A DNA stretch of 64,000 nt from Ottelia alismoides (taxonomy: Eukaryota > Streptophyta > Magnoliopsida > Alismatales > Hydrocharitaceae): positions 711,833 through 775,832 of the forward strand of contig JAZKJV010000607.1 in assembly GCA_037367405.1 (NCBI GenBank), read 5' to 3'. The notes beneath the pieces were generated by a model. It ran no database searches. It was not told where the DNA came from and saw nothing but the letters and a program-made list of their open reading frames with translations. The position numbers were made by a program, and so were the translations under genes. Each line of letters starts with the position of its first letter. Position 1 is the stretch's first letter. Below, one piece after another: positions 1 to 9,600 of this stretch.

Positions 1-403
1 CCATGTGTTCTTTCCCTTTCTCATGAAATCCCTGTGGCTGCTCCATGTAGATCTCTTCCCTCAAATCACCGTGAAGAAACGTCATCTTCACATCCATCTG
101 CTCCAGCTCAAGGTCCATGCTAGCAACAAGTCCTAGCACCATTCTCACTGAGTTCATCTTCACCACTGGGGAGAAGATCTCATCATAGTCCACTCCTTCC
201 TTCCGGTTGAACCCTTTCACCGCCAATCTGGCCTTGTACTTCACATGCTTGCCACTGTCATCTGACTTTAGCTTGTAAACCCACTTGTTCTTCAAGGCTC
301 TCTTCCCTTTGGGAAGCTCAACAAGATCATAAGCGTTGTTCTTTCTGAGAGATAGCATCTCTTCATTCATTGCATTCTTCCAATGACCCTTGTCCTTATG
401 CAT
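1..403 (-). pseudogene. copia reverse transcriptase, N-terminal part, cut by window edge
   Basis: Minus-strand translation gives the entry of a copia RT domain: a GHWKNAMNEEM stretch, then ALKNKWVYKLK, KARLAVKGFNRKEGVDYDEIF and QMDVKMTFLHGDLREEIYM. It is in the same frame as the upstream integrase and separated from it only by a TAG at 404-406. The catalytic YxDD box would lie left of the window. The LDVKTAFL-type motif reads MDVKMTFLHG here. Confidence 0.85.
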
Positions 404-2257
404 CTACGCCTCCTCAAAGGTGTATGGCTCACCTGCATCAGTGAGCATCACATACCTAGAAGTGGGGTAGTGGGATGATGGCTGGCGTGTCCTCTCAGAT
501 CTCCTGACCTGAGGCTCTGCTGTGTCTGCAACTGGATGAGGCTGCTCCCCCTGCCCTAGGTCCCCTGGACCTGCATCAACGGGGTCTGTATCTGGCTCAT
601 GGTGCTCTAGCTGCCCATCCTCTCCACCTGTACCCTGTACTGGAGAGGGCTCTGTGTCCTCATCACTGTCATCATCCATGGAAAATTCATCTGCATCACC
701 ACTCTCAGTGGTGTCCTCAGCCAATGTCTGGTTCTCATAAAAGATCACACCCCTGTGCCTGGTGACTGTCTTCTTCCTTGGATCCCAAAGACGGTATCCA
801 AACTCCTGGTCTCCATAGCCAAGAAAAATACAAGGCACTGACTTGTCATCCAACTTCTTCTGCTGCTCCTTGAGTACCAATGCATAGGCTTTGCATCCAA
901 ATACCCTCAAATGAGCATATGAGGGGTCTTTCTCTGTCCAAACACGCTCTGGAATCTGAAAACCCAAAGGAACTGATGGAGATCGGTTTACCAAGTAACA
1001 AGCGGTGCGAACCGCCTCAGCCCAAAAGGTCTTGGGCAACTTTGTTGTCTTCATCATACAGCGGACTCTCTCAACAATGGTCCTGTTCATCCTCTCAGCT
1101 AGACCATTGTATTGGGTTGTGCCTGGCTCTGTCCTCTCATGCCCGATGTCGTGCTCTGCACAATAGCCCTGAAAGCTATGGGAGGTGTACTCTCCCACAT
1201 TGTCTGTGCGAAGACACTTCAACAATTTTCCTGTCTCGCACTCAACCATGGCATGGAACTTCTTGAAGCAATCAAATACTTGATCCTTCGATCTCAGCAC
1301 ATATACCCACACCTTCCTAGATGCATCATCAATGAAGGTGACAAAATACATGTTGCCTCCCAAAGAGGCCGTGTCCATAGGACCACAAAAATCAGAATGG
1401 ACCAACTGTAGAAGGTCTCCCTTCACCTTAGATCTGGCTCTGTATGGCGCACTCCTGCTCTTCCCAACCTCACATGCATCACAAGGAGACAAAGTGATGT
1501 CATTGTGGTAGGCGATCAATTCTTTCTTGCTAAGAAGCTGCAAGCCCTTCTGGCTCATGTGGCCAAGTTGACAGTGCCACAAATCTGAGTTATATGCCTC
1601 ACTGGCATGCAAACTTCCATCCATCACCTTCACTCTAGTCATATATAGTGTGTGACACAAACTGCCTCTCGCCATGATGAGAGAACCATTGCTAATCTTG
1701 CACTTGTTGTCGCCGAACTTCAGATGGTAGCCTTCACTATCTAGCTGTGAGCCTGATATAAGGCTAAACCGCACATCAGGAACATGCCTCACATCCTGAA
1801 GAGTCATTGAGCACCCAACACCCGTCTGAATCGAGATGATGCCCATGCCAATGATCTTAGAGTAACTTTCGTTACCCATCAAGACTCTCCCATAATCACC
1901 CCTAGTGTAGGTGGTGAAGAACTCTCTGTGTGGAGTCACATGATATGAAGCGGCCGTGTCAACAACCCACTCCAAATCGCTCCCTGCGTGCAAGCACTGG
2001 TCCTGGATGGTGAGAATCACCACTTCTGCACTGTCATCTGCCACGACTGCAGCTAAATTCCCATCTTCATTTTTCTGATCTTTCTTCTTGGCTTCAGCTT
2101 GCTCTCTCTTCCAAACCCTGCAGTCTCTCTTCCAGTGACCGGGTTTCTGGCAATGATGACACTTTCCTCTGCCCTTGGACTTGTCTCTGGATTTCTGCCT
2201 CTCCTGTGACGCTCCTCTGCTGCTGGATCTTCCTCTCCTTTCAACTGCATACACATG
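404..2257 (-). pseudogene. copia polyprotein: zinc knuckle, aspartic protease, integrase
   Basis: An open stretch of about 616 codons. Residues 33-46 form a CCHC zinc knuckle (CHHCQKPGHWKRDC). Near residues 97-106 is the protease active site in the Tnt1-type form DTAASYHVTP. A pre-integrase zinc region (HCQLGH then CDACEVGK) precedes the integrase core, whose DDE residues are visible in VHSDFCGPM, RTDNVGEYT and NGLAERMNRT. The second motif carries V where copia integrases usually have G. The C-terminal part has the copia GYGDQEFGYRLWDP segment and an acidic linker toward RT. The stretch is closed upstream by TAA at 2258-2260 and downstream by TAG at 404-406, so it is an internal piece of a longer polyprotein. 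Confidence 0.92.
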
Positions 2258-2851
2258 TTAAGAGGAGGATGCCTCTCCCGAAGAGCGACGTCTAATCTCC
2301 TCATTGAGGAGACTGCCCTTGACCATAGCCATGGTCAACTTGATGTCCTTCGCAGAATTGCTCATTGTGACTACTAGAGTCTCCCAACTGTCTGGCAGAG
2401 AACCCAATAAGAGAAGTGTCTACAACTCGTCATCAAGAGTCAAACTCATAGAGGTCAACTGGTTGATTATGCTTTGAAAATCATTCAGATGCTCCGCCAC
2501 CTTGCATCCATCCTTGTATTTCAAATTCACAAGCTTTCTAATCAAGAAAGCCTTGTTGGTTGCGGTCTTCTAATCATAGAGCTCGGAAAACTTGTCCCAT
2601 AGCTCCTTCGCATTCGTCTCATCGGCAACATGATGAAAGACCGACATGTCAAGCCACTTCCGAATGGTCCCAATGGCCTTTCGGTTCAACGTTGTCCACT
2701 CTCCAGCGGACATGTTCTCCGGCTTGGCATTCTCCCACTCCACGGGATCGTGGAGGTCCTTGCAATACAAGATATCATCCATCTTCGCCTTCCAAATCTG
2801 TCAGTTGCTACTTGTAAGCTTGATCATTGTTCCCTCATCATCTTTGCCCAT
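2258..2851 (-). pseudogene. copia gag, interrupted
   Basis: The likely gag start is the ATG at 2849-2851, just downstream of the primer-binding site. The frame reads into a UBN2-type gag core (MDDILYCKDLHDPVEWEN, AIGTIRKWLDMSVFHHV, then LVNLKYKDGCKVAEHLNDF and LLLGSLPDSWETLVV). It is stopped by TGA at 2801-2803, TAG at 2570-2572, TAG at 2420-2422 and TAA at 2258-2260, all in the same frame as the downstream polyprotein. The reading frame itself is preserved across these stops, so decay here is by point mutation rather than indels. Confidence 0.85.
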
Positions 2852-2863
2852 TGCTCAACCTGA

Positions 2864-2875
2864 GCTCTGATACCA
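2864..2875 (-). other. primer-binding site of copia element (initiator tRNA-Met)
   Basis: The minus strand reads TGGTATCAGAGC, the standard plant PBS complementary to the 3' end of initiator tRNA-Met. It lies two bases inside the LTR end at 2878, which fixes both orientation and LTR border. Confidence 0.93.
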
Positions 2876-2877
2876 CT

Positions 2878-3825
2878 TGTTGGGGATAATGGGACAATCA
2901 ACCCAGGATATATCCCCTAAATCTGTCCTACAGCAAAGATGGCACAACACAATTTATGTTCCCCACACGGGAACTCAATGGCAACAATCACAATCAAGCA
3001 CACAAGCAACCACAAGAGACAAAGGATTTTACGTGGAAACCCTTACTCCATGTGAGCAAGAGAAAAATCATAGAGCAAGACCGGCAACAAATCACTACGG
3101 TCAAATGAGTCAATGTTCTTCCCGGTTTTGTTGCTCACAAAACCGAGGTACAAGCCACACACAATGGATAGTTCTTCTACAAGGAACTAACTATCCCTAG
3201 GTATCCAAAATACCAATATTGTGCTCTAAAATAAGGAGATGGAGTATCTTCCCTTGTGGGCTCCCGGATGGAGACCCGAACTCGGCTTCGTCTCCTTGAG
3301 GTCGTCCGCAACGACCTCAACGGCTCCTCCCTCTCTAACTTGGCATGCAGCTGCACCACCGGTCCAAAAACCGTGGCTAGGTCGAGCTCCGAGCTGCGGC
3401 TCGTCTGAGCTCCTGGCTATTGCACCCTCTCCCACTCGATCTCTCTCCCTCGCGTGCGTGAAGGAGGATGGGTTTCCCATAGAAATCCCTGCTGCTGCGA
3501 TTTGCTGGAATGGGAGGAAGAAGCGTCCTTCTTCTTCCTGGAATGGAATAGGGCACAAAAGAGGGCTCCTGGAATCAGCTGGGGAGTACACAACGAAATG
3601 GGGATTTCGTCCCTGGAAATGGGGCATCCAAGTGGGGCAAATAGCAAAGGAGCCCCTGCAAACAAGACAAATTGTTGCTGCCTCCAAGTTGGGGCTGGAA
3701 AAACTTCAAGGATACCCAATACAAACCAGTCTACAGCTGGGCTCGGGTGCTTCTGATATGGTTCATCATCAAAGATAAGGCGGAGATGTAGGATTCCGAA
3801 ATCAGCGAGATTCGCAGTGCCAACA
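2878..3825 (-). repeat. 5' LTR of the Tnt1-like element
   Basis: On the plus strand the segment begins TGTTGGGG directly after the PBS spacer and is proposed to end GCCAACA at 3825, giving TG...CA ends and a short inverted repeat TGTTGG/CCAACA. It contains an ACGTGGAAA stretch (about 3033) like that in another copia LTR in this window. The 948-bp length is an inference from terminal motifs, because the second LTR is outside the window. Long open frames inside it (about 3239-3778 and 3417-4004) have no recognisable domain. Confidence 0.6.
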
Positions 3826-4609
3826 TCACAACTGAGACTGAGAGGCCTATGCCACCAGTGGTGAAATGGAAATCGACTGGCCCAGGTTGTCATGGTGGCA
3901 CTCACGGCCAAATAAGGCCTGAAGGACAGTGAGGAGAGGTAGGTGGGAGGATGGGACGAAAAATGAGGACTTGACTGATATTTATAAAAAGTCTGGTAAA
4001 TCAATTTTATTACTTTGAATACTACTCAAGTTCAATGATTTGACAGACAAGAAAATATAATGACAATGCTTGTGAGTGAACACATAAGTATGAAATAGTA
4101 GGAGTTGGAAGTGTTACTGCAGTATCTTGTAGGAACAAAATTGGAAGAACAACTCCAAGAAATCAATGAAAAGTAAGAAATATCGATGTCCAGGATGAGA
4201 TATCTTTGGAGAACAAGCTTATTTCTTGCTTACTGCAAGTAGAAAAGAAGAATTGTCTGCACTGGAAGTACAATCCTAGAACAACGACAGGTGTGGATGG
4301 GAAGGTCACAATCTACAATATCGTGACTCTGGTTCAATAAGATATTATCTTCATCCTCATGAAGCTTAGTCTAAATTCCATTTCCCACTAAAAAGCTTTC
4401 TCAGGTACGAAGTAAATTTCAAAAATTGGTTCCAGTGCACTTTTTTGCATAATCCATTCCAGTGCACTTTTTTGTTAGAAAATACAACTTTTAAAGAACC
4501 GCATGGCTCCTCCTTATGATGCTTATAAAAGTCTGTCTATCTCAATATTAAAATCTGCACTATATAAGCCGTCATAAGGAACAAATAGGAGCAGGCAAAT
4601 ATCGAAAAA
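3826..4609. other. no gene recognised (probable MFDR intron 5 or 3' flank)
   Basis: AT-rich sequence with no convincing coding or structured element. I looked on the minus strand for the next expected MFDR exon, beginning near GNVALDVAR, and did not find it. Confidence 0.4.
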
Positions 4610-4755
4610 AAGACAGCAAGGTGTACAAGGGTTTCATTATGCAGGGTCCGAGGAAGGGTCGTACAACTTTGGGTCTGCTGCAGACAGTCTTACCTTGCAT
4701 GCTTTTTCATAAGAAGTTGTTTCCACAGCTCAAACCCCATGACATCTAGCTCATA
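4610..4755 (-). repeat. SINE-like sequence (resembles the Au SINE family), 3' part
   Basis: On the minus strand the segment reads from a GGTTTGAGCTGTGGAAACA motif (B-box-like region of tRNA-derived SINEs, followed by the GTGGAAACA common to Au-type SINEs) through an AAGGTAAGACTGTCTGC block. The plus strand shows the matching CTTACCTTGCATG and GTTTCCACAGCTC. Its 5' end appears to have been separated by the LINE inserted at 4756: the SINE-like GAGCTAGATGTCATG is present on both sides of that insertion. Family assignment is from memory of Au elements and is moderate. Confidence 0.45.
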
Positions 4756-4786
4756 ATATATAATAACAACAAAGCCTTTTCTCACA

Positions 4787-5113
4787 TTAAGTAGGGTCGG
4801 CTACATGGATTCTTTGCCTCCATTCAGATCTATCTTGGGACATTCTTGAGCTTAGATCCAAAAAACTAAGATCCCTTCGTATAATCTCATTCCAACACTT
4901 CCCGGGCCTTCCTCGCCCTCTCTTAGCCGGCTCAACATCCCAAAACTCACATCTCCTAATCGGTGCATCAGCTGACCTCCTTTGCAAATGGTCAAACCAC
5001 CTTAAGCGGTTTTCTCGCATATTATCCTTGATCGGAGCTACACTTACTTTCATTCCGATTGCATCATTCTGAATCCAATCTTTACATGTGTGTGTGTGTG
5101 TCAACACATCCAC
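4787..5113 (-). pseudogene. RTE reverse transcriptase C-terminus, fragment
   Basis: The frame encodes the RTE C-terminal region (NDAIGMKVSVAPIKDNMREN, WDVEPAKRGRGRP, SEWRQRIHVADPT) and ends at TAG/TAA after DPT, as in the longer copy. The reading frame is broken upstream by the hAT insertion at 5115 and resumes at about 5930. A gt dinucleotide run (about 5088-5101) expands the first part. Confidence 0.85.
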
Positions 5114-5114
5114 C

Positions 5115-5921
5115 TAGGGGTGGCTATCGAGCCTATCGAGCCGAGCCAGACCCTGGCTCGGGCTCGAGCTCGATAAGCTTGGCTGAACTCGGGCTCGAGC
5201 TCGAGCTCGGTCGAGCCCAGCCCAGCTGGCTCGAGCTCGGGCTCGACTGGCTCGAGCCTCTTATCGAGCCAGCTCGAGCTCGATAAGGCTGGAGCCGAGT
5301 CACTTATTGAGCCGAGCTCCTTACTGAGCCAAGTCTAGGCTCGAGCCAAACTCTGGCTCGTTAAAGGGAAAATGAGTTTTTTTGGTGGAAAAGTGCATTG
5401 CAGAGGCTTGAACCCGCAACCTCTTCTACAAATTCTACGTTCTTTACCACTAGGCCATTATCCAAGTTGTTCATAGAAGCTTAAATATAATATATATTGT
5501 AACAATGCGTCTTCTTATAAAAAAAAGAAAAATTGGCTGAGAGAAAAAAGTGCTTATATTGTGTATAAGGAAACCCTTATACATATGGAGAAAAACGTGG
5601 TTACTGGTTGGGGTTTGTAAGTTGTAACGTTATGGAAAAAAACGTGGGATGGGAAAATTGCAAAAGGAGATTCAAAATTAATAACTATTCTCATTTATGT
5701 CTATTATTTATAAATATTATATATATATATATATTTCTTATCGAGCCCGTTATTGAGTTATCGAGCCGAGCAGGGCTCGGCTCAGGCTCGGCTCATTAAG
5801 CTATCGAGCCCAAAAATCTGGCTCGGGCTCGGCTCAATAACCTAACGAGCCGAGCTCACGAGCCCTTATCGAGCCGAGCCCGAGCCTGGCTCATCGAGCC
5901 GTGACTCAATAGCCAGCCCTA
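5115..5921. mobile_element. non-autonomous hAT element (807 bp) with TCGAGC palindromes
   Basis: Ends are TAGGGGTGGCTAT at the left and ATAGCCAGCCCTA at the right, a 13-bp inverted repeat with one mismatch. They are flanked by perfect 8-bp direct repeats catccacc at 5107-5114 and 5922-5929. An 8-bp duplication with YAGGG-type termini is diagnostic of the hAT superfamily. About 230 bp at the left and 180 bp at the right are dense in GAGCTCGA/TCGAGCC units, while the centre is AT-rich. No transposase is encoded. It interrupts the RTE fragment, so it is younger. Confidence 0.93.
5405..5457 (-). promoter_or_regulatory. tRNA-like internal pol III boxes inside the hAT element
   Basis: On the minus strand TGGCCTAGTGG (5447-5457) matches a tRNA A box and GGTTCAAGCC (5405-5414) a B box, in the right order and about one tRNA arm-length apart. 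The flanks cannot form an acceptor stem, so this is not an intact tRNA; it could be a captured tRNA-derived SINE head. Confidence 0.45.
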
Positions 5922-6550
5922 CATCCACCTTAGCATGTCCATTTCTGCTACTGTCGTTCTCTGCACATGTTTATGGATCACATGCCAACATTCAGATCCA
6001 TAGAGCATAGCAGGTCTCACGGCTGCTTTATAGAACTTTCCTTTGAATTTCAAAGGATTTTTCTTATCACGGAGAATAGCATAGGCTCCTCTCCACTTTA
6101 GCCAGCATGCATTTATTCTATTAGTAACATCTCCGTCAATTTCCCCATCATGTTATAAAATAGATCCCAGATATCTAAAAGAATCCCTCTTCTGAATGTT
6201 ATCATCGCCAATCTTCACCTCCATTCCTTCACCATTACTTCCATCAAAAGTGCACTCCATATATTCAGTCGTAGCCCTACTTATACGAAATCCTTTAGTC
6301 TCCAATGCATGTCTCCATGACATCTAGCTCATACAGAGGCAAATTTACTATTACCCCAAAGCTCTCCCTATAATTATAGTTTGTTATGAAATGATCTAAT
6401 TAATTTTCATTACTAACTTACAAGAAAAATCTTTCCTTTCAGCTGATAAAAGCAATAACCATTGATTTGGCAGACTCGTATCACAAGGATATATGTTCTT
6501 GATAAAAATAAGCGTGAAGAACTCCACAAGATATAACAATTTCAGCTTAC

Positions 6551-6667
6551 CTGACCAAAGATCACTGCAGTGTCGGATATCGTAAGGGCAGGGGCCAGAT
6601 CTCTGAGATCAGGATGACCATTGTACCACCATACAAACTCCCTCGCAGAGTGTATACCTGCCAAAGT
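6551..6667 (-). CDS. MFDR: MFDR exon 5
   Basis: Acceptor ctttgttag precedes TLAGIHSAREFVWWYNGHPD; the exon ends SDTAVIFGQ before donor gtaagc. An alternative acceptor (ggcag, 10 bp further in) would break the frame. The next expected exon is not found in the window. Confidence 0.93.
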
Positions 6668-9600
6668 CTAACAAAGGAACTGACATCTAAAATAGGTTAA
6701 ATTGCCCGAAAAGATCCATGATCAAGAGTGGTAGAAGGTTAGAAACTGGTAGAAAGTTGGAAACTGTGTACCTCACCGCAAATGCCAAGACTTCGGTCAC
6801 TTTCAGCTCCATATGCCAGTACGACCTGTTTTAACAAAATGAAAAATATGACATAAAGCAGCAGTAAAGACGAAAGGATCAAATTAAAACACCAGATGAA
6901 GGTCCACCATCGGATATTACCACATCATATATGCTGCGAAGTTCAGAAAGTGAAATTCCAGTGCCCACAGACACATTTCCAAAATACGAACACCTCTCAT
7001 CAGAAAGAGTTCGAGAAAACTGATTAACAACAATCTGTTGAGAAAGTCAATGATAAGGTTTATTAAAAATATGGGAACAGATTCATCAATTTGAACAATT
7101 AGAAGATAAAAAAACAAAATCCAGATAGCTCCAATTTGTGTACGCAAATAATTAAATTAGCAAAATGTAGCCAAAATGTCTATGCACCTTCGTCTCTGGA
7201 TGATCCGGTGCAACTCCAGAACGAAGTAGTCCAAAAGGTGTTGGCATACGGTCAACAATGTCAATATCAACTTGTTCGTGAGATTTCAACATCTGAAGTA
7301 ATATCAGAAAAAATATTTATTTGCATCTGTGTAATGGGCGATTGGAATAAGAGGTATGCAGATATTAATTACGTTGGAGTGGAGATCACAAAAAGGGAAA
7401 ACTGAATCACTCAGGGGTTTTACTGGAAGATTGTAATTTACAGCCATAGGAGTTTATATATAGAGAGAGGGGGGGATTATCCAATGGGTCCCATGCCGTT
7501 TAGAGATGGGATGAACACGTTTCTTCAGTAATAAAAATATAAGCTTCAGTAAGTAATATCATAGCTTTAATAACTTATGTGAAGTTACAAGTAAATACGA
7601 ACTCTATAAATTGCTTCAGTAATAGATATCCAATCTTCAGTAATGTGATATTATAGCTTTAGTAAAGGAACTCTATAAACAGCTTCAGTAATATATATCA
7701 AAACTTCAGTAAGTGATATCATAGCTTTAGTAACTTATATATGAAGTTACCAGTAATTTATCTGATAGCTTTAGTAACTTATATAAAGTTACAAGTAAAT
7801 ACGAACTCCGGTAAAAAAATATTCAATCTTTATTAAGTGATATCACAGCTTTAATAACTTACATGAAGTTACAAGCAGTGTTCACGAAAGCGGCCCGTGC
7901 GGCCGCATATGCGGCCGCATATGCGTATGCGGTGCCCTCAGCGCACCGCTTTCCTGAAGCCCCGCATTATGCGCCCTGTGCGCTTATGCGGGCCGCATAT
8001 GCGGGCTATGCGGCCGCATATGCGGTCTGTGCGGCCGCATACACATTATTTATTTATTTTTTATTTTTTTAATTTATGCCATGTTTTGTTGTATTATTTG
8101 TGCCATGTTTTCCTTACTTTCGCATGTATGCCAATCAAGCATTCCGTGACCATTTATATCCATCTTCAAAGTATTTGTACTACGAGATTGGAGTAAACAC
8201 GCAAGGAAGAAAAAGAATAATATACTAATAATTTATGAAACTAATTTAGTCAACTATTAGTTATTATGAATGTAATATATTATATGTAAAGTTCGGTATG
8301 TTTTGATGGAGGATCAATTACAAATATAACCACATAAATAAATGACACTATATTCAACAATAGAGACATTTTGTGCGCTAACTTTTTTTTTGTTGATTGT
8401 GGTCAATTTATTTTGTGTGCTAACCATTCTATTGAAGTATTGATATTTGATTGATAGAGATTGTTTTGAACTCTATGAAAGTTAGTTTTCTTAGATCTTC
8501 TGTTGGACCACAATTATACATAAATTTAGTTCTGTTGTAGTCACTTTTGTGTATATATATATATATATTTTAAATAAAAAATTAGGAAACCGCGTAAAAC
8601 CGCATATACCCCGCATATGCCCCCGCATACCGCTTAAGCGCTATTCAGTGACCTGTCCGAACGCATACGCATACCGCTTTCCTGAACCTTGGTTACAAGT
8701 AAATGTGTTACATCTTTAGTAAAGTAACTATATAGACAACTTCAGTAATATATATCAAAGCCTCAGTAAGTGATATCATAGCTTTAGTAACTTATATGAA
8801 CTTACCAGAAACTTATCTGGTGGCTCATCCCATCTCTAAACGGCACAGGGTCCATTGGATAGTTTTCCTATATATACTAATGATGATAAAATATGTTTTT
8901 GTGTTGTATTATGTGGAGCTTAGATTCCAAGTTTGAAGCAAGCTAAGGATACAAATTCAGACATGGGAGAAGATCAAGATGACATGGAAAAAATCTATTC
9001 ACGGGTCCGTGAAGATGAAGCTAGAAAGAAATCCAAAATTTGAAGTTACATGATTGAATGGAGAAAAGATCAGGTGAAGATAAAGATTGAACATTTTATT
9101 GAGTCCTTGTACTCCTTTTTTAAAAGAAGCGATGTAACAACCTCAAAGCATAAGCATCTCATGTATCAACACACATCACTCACTTTCAGACTCACAACTA
9201 GTCTACTACTTGTTTTAAGTTGACTATTTTTTTCTAAAAAGTTTTACAGTCGACTAACCTTGATTTAGACGACTAAGTTTTTTTATCAGTCGCTAAGATT
9301 TGATTGACAGTCACTTAAATATTCACATCAAGTCCCAATGGCTATTTAATAAGTAAACAACAGACTAAATTTCCACTTAATCAACAAACTGGTTCTGATC
9401 AGTTGTCTAAAGGTTTTTATCAGTGGACTAACTTATGCTTCTAAGAGTTGGTTATTTACTATTTCAACTCATTCAACTACTTGTTTCTATGTGGACTTAT
9501 TGTTGGAGTTGAACCCCAATCCTTCAGGGCTACTTATGTATTTTGTTGTGTTTGTATCATGGCCTCAAATTCAGCGAAATTCGGTCAAATTTCTGTCGAA

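Larger units (their letters stand above)
1..3825 (-). mobile_element. Tnt1-like Ty1/copia retrotransposon, right part (5' end of element)
   Basis: On the minus strand the order is LTR (2878-3825), primer-binding site (2864-2875), gag, zinc knuckle, protease, integrase and the start of reverse transcriptase, which runs off the left edge. The order PR-INT-RT and the motifs place it in Ty1/copia, close to Tnt1 (protease DTAASYHVTP, integrase tail FLGYGDQEFGYRLWDP). At least five in-frame stops make it non-autonomous. It lies downstream of MFDR exon 5 in the gene's direction, so it probably sits in an MFDR intron or just beyond a truncated gene; the left LTR is outside the window, so its target-site duplication cannot be checked. 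Confidence 0.9.
4756..6314 (-). mobile_element. 5'-truncated RTE-type LINE with its own hAT insertion
   Basis: The sequence matches the 3' part of the RTE LINE at 38.1-41.0 kb (shared WDVEPAKRGRGRP and RIHVADPT). It is flanked by direct repeats of catgacatctagctcata at about 4738-4755 and 6316-6333, a 17-19 bp target-site duplication as expected for target-primed reverse transcription. The 3' end on the minus strand is a short TTGTTATTAT tail at 4756-4770. Removing the hAT element and its duplicated 8 bp leaves about 744 bp, a typical 5'-truncated copy. Confidence 0.88.

Noticed and set aside
3239..4004. Long overlapping open frames on both strands near the copia LTR
   Set aside because: They fall across the LTR and its border, are GC-rich and have no conserved motif; they are best explained by base composition.
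5400..5460. A complete tRNA gene
   Set aside because: A and B boxes are present but no acceptor or anticodon stems can be formed, so only pol III-like boxes are claimed.
6917..7147. A 76-codon open frame with hydrophobic residues overlapping MFDR exon 3
   Set aside because: It is a different frame of the exon and intron sequence; the MFDR frame is conserved and has proper splice sites.
7530..7880. CRISPR-like or satellite array
   Set aside because: The repeats are irregular, diverged and confined to a TIR-bounded MITE, and the setting is a plant nuclear genome.
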